Positions 4,597 through 8,233 of a DNA stretch of 8,233 nt are shown one piece after another. The notes under the pieces were generated by a model that was not told the DNA's origin, did not search any database, and was given only the letters and a program-made list of their open reading frames with translations. Origin of the DNA: an uncultured Desulfobacca sp. (GTDB taxonomy: Bacteria > Desulfobacterota > Desulfobaccia > Desulfobaccales > Desulfobaccaceae). Position 1 is the first letter of the stretch, and the number at the start of each line of letters is the position of its first letter. The position numbers were made by a program, and so were the translations under genes. The stretch is from positions 1 through 8,233 of the forward strand of contig CALGOE010000086.1 of assembly GCA_937958145.1 (NCBI GenBank). The letters are read 5' to 3'.

Positions 4597-6533
4597 TATT
4601 TCTTCCCAAACCCCGCCAACCGCGCCATTACGTTCGGGAAATATTCCTTTTTGGTATGGGGCAGGAACAGGGCCGCCATGTAATGGTCCATGAAGCTGGG
4701 GGTCTCGGAGAGCTCGAAGTTGGTCATCATCTGGGCCACGCGGCGTTCCTCTTCCAGCATCTCCCGGGAGAAGGCCACCATGGTGGCCCCCAGGAGGGAG
4801 CCGTTGCCCACATACGTGAACTTGTCCAGGGGCAGGTCCGGCATGAGGCCGATGGTAATGGCGTTTTCGATGTTGATGAAGCTGCCGAAGGCCCCGGCCA
4901 GGATGATCTGTTCCAGGTCCAGGATGGAGAGGCCGACGCTCTCCAGGAGGGTGATGTAGCCGGCATACATGGCCCCCTTGGCTCGCATCAGGTTGTCGAT
5001 ATCCACTTCGCTGAGCACAATATCCTGATTAATTTGGGTGTTCGGGGCCGTGGCCAGGACATATTCCCGACCGCTCTCGCCCTGGCGGATATGCGGGGTG
5101 TCCAGATCATCCCGGAATTTGCCCTTGGGATCGATGAAGCCGATCTCCATGAGCGCGGCCAGGATGTTGATGAGGCCGGAGCCGCAGATGCCTTTGGGTT
5201 TGGCCATGCCGATGGTCATGAGCATGGGTTCGCCGGTTTCCGGATTGATGCTGATGTCTTCGATGGCGCCCCGGGTGGCCCGCATGCCGAAGCGGATGCC
5301 GCCGCCTTCAAAGGCCGGGCCGGCGGAGCAGGCGGCGCAGACCATCCAGTCTTTATTGCCCACGACGATCTCGCCGTTGGTGCCGATATCGATATACAGG
5401 GTGAGCTTGTTTTCCTGGTACATGCCGGAGCCCAGGACGCCGGAGACGATGTCGCCCCCCACGTAGCTGGAGACATTGCTGAGGCAATAGATAAAGACAT
5501 GGTCGGCGACGGCCAGGCCCAGGTCCCGGGCCCGCACCGGTGGAATGGCGCAGAGCGTCGGGACATAGGGCGCCAGGCGGATGTATTTGGGATCAACGCC
5601 GAGAAAGAGGTGGGTCATGGTGGTGTTGGCCGCCAGGGTCAGGTGGGAGATGTCGCCGGTGGTCAGCTGGCACTTTTTCAGGAGGGCCTGGATGACCGAA
5701 TTGATGGTGGCGACGACCACTTCCTGCAGGCGTTTCAGCCCCTCAGGTTTGCTGGCATAGATAATGCGGCTGATGACGTCTTCGCCGTAGCTGATCTGGG
5801 CGTTGTATTCCCCCAAGGCCTCAAGGATGGTGCCGTTGACCAGATCCAGGACCTGGCCCCAGACCGTGGTGGTGCCGATGTCAATGGCAATGGCATAGTG
5901 ATGGCCGGTGGTGTCGCCCGCCTCCACCCGCACCAACCGGGGTTTGCGGGAACGACGTTGGGCAAAATCCAGGGTAACGGTGACCTCAAAATTCTTTTCC
6001 CGCAGGGCCTGGGCCAGGGTGCGAGTCAGGGCGAAGTCCACGGTAATATTGTCCAGGCGGTATTGCTTTTTCAGACCTTCCCGCAGCCGACGCAGGTCGC
6101 ACATATTATCGCTGAGGGTGGGCGCCGGCAGGGTCAGGAATTTCTTCTGGAAGGCGGGATCATAGCGGCCCGTTTCCTGGAGTTCGGCCACATCAAAGGG
6201 CATGGGCCGCAGCTTGGCCGCCGGCGGCTTCTGGCGCATGAGGCGTTTTTCAAAGAGCGACTCCGGCGGGATGCGCACCACCACATCGGACCTGACCTGG
6301 GACTGACAGGCCAGCCGGAAGCCCAGGTTCCACTCCTCGGTGCTCTGACTGGCCCCCCGCTTGCTTTCCAGTTCGCCGCTTTCCAGGATAATCTTGCACT
6401 TGCCGCAAACGCCCTCGCCGCCGCAGGAGGCATTGATATGCACGCCGGCTTCCATGGCGGTCGCCAGCAGGTTGGCACCTTCCTCAACCTCAATGGCAAT
6501 ATCATAGGGCAGAAATCGAACCGTCTTTTTCAC
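4596..6533 (-). CDS. RACo-like reductive activator of corrinoid proteins (2Fe-2S ferredoxin + ASKHA ATPase)
   Basis: About 645 residues. The N-terminal plant-type ferredoxin domain has cysteines 37, 43, 46 and 76 (SCGGEGVCGKC and later LACQS) for one [2Fe-2S] cluster. A linker region (about 90-205) leads to the C-terminal actin-like ATPase domain with DIGTTT (218-223), YIDIGTNGEI (380-389), CAACSAGPAFEGGGI (399-413), ILAGAFGSF (544-552) and NGSLLGA. Proteins of this architecture use ATP to drive electrons into inactive cob(II)amide cofactors, re-activating corrinoid methyl carriers of the Wood-Ljungdahl and O-demethylase pathways. The frame opens with TTG at 6566, but the ferredoxin normally starts at the KKTVRFLPYD segment, so GTG at 6533 is chosen; GTGs at 6539 and 6542 are alternatives, all with poor ribosome binding sites. 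No corrinoid protein, methyltransferase or acs gene lies beside it. A small gene follows with a 1-nt overlap, and its own promoter is proposed at 6582-6610. Confidence 0.9.
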   Translation of the reverse strand: MKKTVRFLPYDIAIEVEEGANLLATAMEAGVHINASCGGEGVCGKCKIILESGELESKRGASQSTEEWNLGFRLACQSQVRSDVVVRIPPESLFEKRLMRQKPPAAKLRPMPFDVAELQETGRYDPAFQKKFLTLPAPTLSDNMCDLRRLREGLKKQYRLDNITVDFALTRTLAQALREKNFEVTVTLDFAQRRSRKPRLVRVEAGDTTGHHYAIAIDIGTTTVWGQVLDLVNGTILEALGEYNAQISYGEDVISRIIYASKPEGLKRLQEVVVATINSVIQALLKKCQLTTGDISHLTLAANTTMTHLFLGVDPKYIRLAPYVPTLCAIPPVRARDLGLAVADHVFIYCLSNVSSYVGGDIVSGVLGSGMYQENKLTLYIDIGTNGEIVVGNKDWMVCAACSAGPAFEGGGIRFGMRATRGAIEDISINPETGEPMLMTIGMAKPKGICGSGLINILAALMEIGFIDPKGKFRDDLDTPHIRQGESGREYVLATAPNTQINQDIVLSEVDIDNLMRAKGAMYAGYITLLESVGLSILDLEQIILAGAFGSFINIENAITIGLMPDLPLDKFTYVGNGSLLGATMVAFSREMLEEERRVAQMMTNFELSETPSFMDHYMAALFLPHTKKEYFPNVMARLAGFGKK

Positions 6534-6581
6534 GAGCACCACCGTCCGGAGAAATTGCCGCCACAAGGCTCGGCCACGTGC

Positions 6582-6610
6582 ATTTTAACACAACCGCCGG
6601 GTTCTGAAAA
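6582..6610 (-). promoter_or_regulatory. Probable sigma70 promoter of the RACo gene
   Basis: On the minus strand TTTTCA (6610-6605) and TAAAAT (6587-6582) are separated by 17 bases, matching the consensus in 4 of 6 and 5 of 6 positions. The start of transcription would be near 6575, too close to the TTG at 6566 for normal initiation, which favours the GTG at 6533. The -35 box sits in a small perfect inverted repeat, GGGTT/AACCC (6599-6613). Confidence 0.5.
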
Positions 6611-6641
6611 CCCTGGGAGAAAAAGGATACCCTATCTCCAC

Positions 6642-8072
6642 TTAAGTCTGGTGTCCCTTTCTTGCCAATTGCGCCACGCACTCAATATGCGGCGTATGCG
6701 GGAAGAGATCAAAGGGCTCGAAGGCGGTAAGGGCATATTTTTCCTGCAGCAGGGCCAGGTCCCGGGCCAACGTGGCCGGATTGCAGGATACGGCAATGAT
6801 CCTTGCCGGCGCCAGGTCCAGGAGGGCCTGGATGACCTGGGGGTGCATGCCGGCCCGGGGCGGGTCGGTGACGACGACGTCGGGGCGGGCATAATGGGGT
6901 GAGTGCAGGGCCTGGCGCAGGCAGTCCTTGAGGTCGCCGGCGATGAACTGGCAGTTGTCCACGCCGTTCAGGCGGGCGTTGACATAGGCGTCCTGGATGG
7001 CCGCCGCCACCAGCTCAAAGCCCACCACCCGCCGGGCCCGGTCGGCCAGCGACAGGGCGATGCTGCCGGCGCCGCAGTAGAGGTCCCAGACTGTTTCCCG
7101 GCCGCTGAGGTCGGCCAGGCGCCCCACGGCCTCATAGAGGGCTTCAGCCGCGGCGGTGTTGGTCTGGAAGAACGAGGCGGGGGAAATGCGGAAACGCCGG
7201 CCGCACAGTTCCTCCTCCAGGTAACCGGGCCCCCACAGCACCCGGCCCTGGTCGGCCTGGGCCACCTGGGCCTTCCGGTCGCTCACGGCGTGGACCATGG
7301 TGGTCAATGCAGGAAAGGCCTCCCGGAGTCGGGCGGCCAGGGTGTCGACGACGCGGTTGTCGCCCTGGGCCGTGGTGATGAGCCAGAGCAATTGTTCGCC
7401 GGTGCGCTTCCCTTCCCGGAGCACCACAAAGCGCCAAAAGCCCTTATGCTGCCGGGTATCGTAGGCCGGCAGGCCGCTTTGGCGCACGAACTGCCGGATA
7501 AAGGCCAGAATAAGGCCGGTCGGCGGCGACTGCAGATAACACTCCTCCACGTCAAAGACCCGGTGGAACGAACCGGGGACGTGCAGACCCAGAGCCGCGC
7601 CCAGGATCTCCGGATCGGCACCGGCCGCCAGGTCTGCCTCCGGCAGCCAGGGCCGGGGAGCAAAGGTGAACTCCATCTTGTTGCGGTAGTACCAGGTCGC
7701 AGGCGACGGCGTCGTCGGGGCCACCACTTCGCTTTGGAAACCTGCCAACTTCTCCAGGCATTCCAGCACCTGCTGCCGCTTCCAGTGCAGTTGCGCCGCA
7801 TAGGCCAGGTCCTGCCAGCGGCAGCCGCCGCAGAAGCCGAAGTGGCGGCAGCGCGGCGGCACGTACTGGGGTGCTTGGCCCAATACCTGGAGCACCTCGG
7901 CCTCGGCATAGTTGGCCTTTTTCTTGCGGAGCCGGACGCGCAACCGCTGGCCCGGCAGGCCGTGGTCCACAAAGACCACCAGGCCTTCATGTCGGCCCAG
8001 GGCTTGGCCGCCAAAGGCCAGTTTGTCGATGGTCAGATCAATCTCGGCGCCTTTGGTCAGCGCTTTAGTCAC
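6642..8072 (-). CDS. rlmD: 23S rRNA (uracil-C5)-methyltransferase, RlmD/RumA family
   Basis: A 476-residue SAM-dependent RNA methyltransferase. Family members methylate C5 of uridine in 23S rRNA (U1939 for E. coli RlmD). An N-terminal TRAM-like RNA-binding domain (about 1-65) precedes the [4Fe-4S] ligands C75, C81, C84 and C178 (RCRHFGFCGGC and EECYL). SAM-binding and catalytic motifs are FFQTN (301-305), DLYCGAGSIAL (330-340), TDPPRAG (402-408), the nucleophile Cys430 in SCNPATLARD, and Glu464 in PHIECVA as general base. All are intact. The frame stays open to 8177, but GTG at 8072 is chosen because GGGAGA (8082-8077) lies 4 nt upstream and domain homology begins there. The upstream extension would run through a palindromic repeat. 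Whether it acts on U1939, U747 or a tRNA cannot be decided from motifs alone. Past the stop, a weak hairpin and TTTTT (about 6641-6619) is a poor terminator candidate. Confidence 0.92.
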   Translation of the reverse strand: MTKALTKGAEIDLTIDKLAFGGQALGRHEGLVVFVDHGLPGQRLRVRLRKKKANYAEAEVLQVLGQAPQYVPPRCRHFGFCGGCRWQDLAYAAQLHWKRQQVLECLEKLAGFQSEVVAPTTPSPATWYYRNKMEFTFAPRPWLPEADLAAGADPEILGAALGLHVPGSFHRVFDVEECYLQSPPTGLILAFIRQFVRQSGLPAYDTRQHKGFWRFVVLREGKRTGEQLLWLITTAQGDNRVVDTLAARLREAFPALTTMVHAVSDRKAQVAQADQGRVLWGPGYLEEELCGRRFRISPASFFQTNTAAAEALYEAVGRLADLSGRETVWDLYCGAGSIALSLADRARRVVGFELVAAAIQDAYVNARLNGVDNCQFIAGDLKDCLRQALHSPHYARPDVVVTDPPRAGMHPQVIQALLDLAPARIIAVSCNPATLARDLALLQEKYALTAFEPFDLFPHTPHIECVAQLARKGHQT

Positions 8073-8167
8073 AATCTCTCCCAACGTTCCTGAAAAAAAT
8101 AAGAAGGGGAAAGGCCAGAACCTGAACCTCTGCCGCCAACTCCCATTGTTGCTTCGCAAAGATCTCT

Positions 8168-8195
8168 GTAGGGGCACGGTTCACCGTGCCCCTAC
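8168..8195. repeat. Perfect palindromic repeat (REP/MITE-like)
   Basis: GTAGGGGCACGG (8168-8179) and CCGTGCCCCTAC (8184-8195) are perfect 12-bp arms around a TTCA loop. Palindromes with GTAGGGGC...GCCCCTAC ends are known to me as dispersed repeats in several bacterial phyla, often between genes. On the plus strand it is followed by GAGTTTTTC, so it can also act as an intrinsic terminator for transcription entering from the left on that strand. It lies about 95 bases upstream of the rlmD start. No second copy is in this window, so its repeat nature is recalled, not shown here. Confidence 0.72.
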
Positions 8196-8233
8196 GAGTT
8201 TTTCAGGCTTTGCGGGTTGGCCCCCGGCCCATG

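Noticed and set aside
4581..6902. A 773-codon open frame on the plus strand opposite RACo and the end of rlmD
   Set aside because: It is antisense to two genes with full family motifs, is low-complexity (rich in His, Gly, Asp, Ala) and matches no recognisable fold. It is a codon-bias shadow.
6903..8093. A 396-codon plus-strand frame opposite rlmD
   Set aside because: It is antisense to a gene with all catalytic and iron-sulfur residues intact, and its composition is typical of a shadow frame.
8069..8146. A 25-codon upstream frame whose TGA overlaps the rlmD GTG (GTGA)
   Set aside because: The overlap looks like coupling, but the ATG lacks a ribosome binding site, the product is low-complexity, and rlmD has its own good Shine-Dalgarno sequence.

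Overview
The window is GC-rich bacterial DNA. An FKBP-type SlyD, a P-II protein, and a 2Fe-2S/ASKHA corrinoid-activator (RACo) protein next to an iron-sulfur RNA methyltransferase suggest an anaerobic bacterium. A Desulfobacterota (former Deltaproteobacteria) member would fit, as RACo-type proteins serve corrinoid and Wood-Ljungdahl chemistry there. This assignment is an inference from gene content, not a sequence match.

Layout: positions 1-652 hold the N-terminal part of a minus-strand 4-alpha-glucanotransferase (malQ) that runs off the left edge. After a gap without genes comes minus-strand slyD (1024-1524), with a hairpin terminator behind it and a striking leader: a perfect-consensus sigma70 promoter followed by an intrinsic-terminator-like hairpin before the start codon. 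Divergent from it are glnB (1786-2124, plus) and, after a structured spacer, a lone ABC-2 type permease (2242-2979, plus) with no visible ATPase partner. An AT-rich patch (about 3100-3240) carries a sigma54-like sequence and leads into a small unrecognised plus-strand gene (3249-3446).

The right half is all minus strand. In transcription order it holds rlmD (23S rRNA m5U methyltransferase, 8072-6642), a promoter, the RACo-like activator (6533-4596), a small conserved-looking protein whose GTG start overlaps the RACo stop, a short fragment resembling the RACo C-terminal tail (4311-4367), and a solitary MT-A70 family adenine methyltransferase (4308-3658). A perfect 12-bp-arm palindrome (8168-8195) of dispersed-repeat type lies upstream of rlmD.

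Most genes are core housekeeping or regulatory functions not obviously linked to one another. I do not see a convincing new multi-gene system. The best leads are the slyD leader (attenuator or small RNA), the RACo-tail remnant in front of the orphan methyltransferase, and the sigma54-like site with its small downstream gene.
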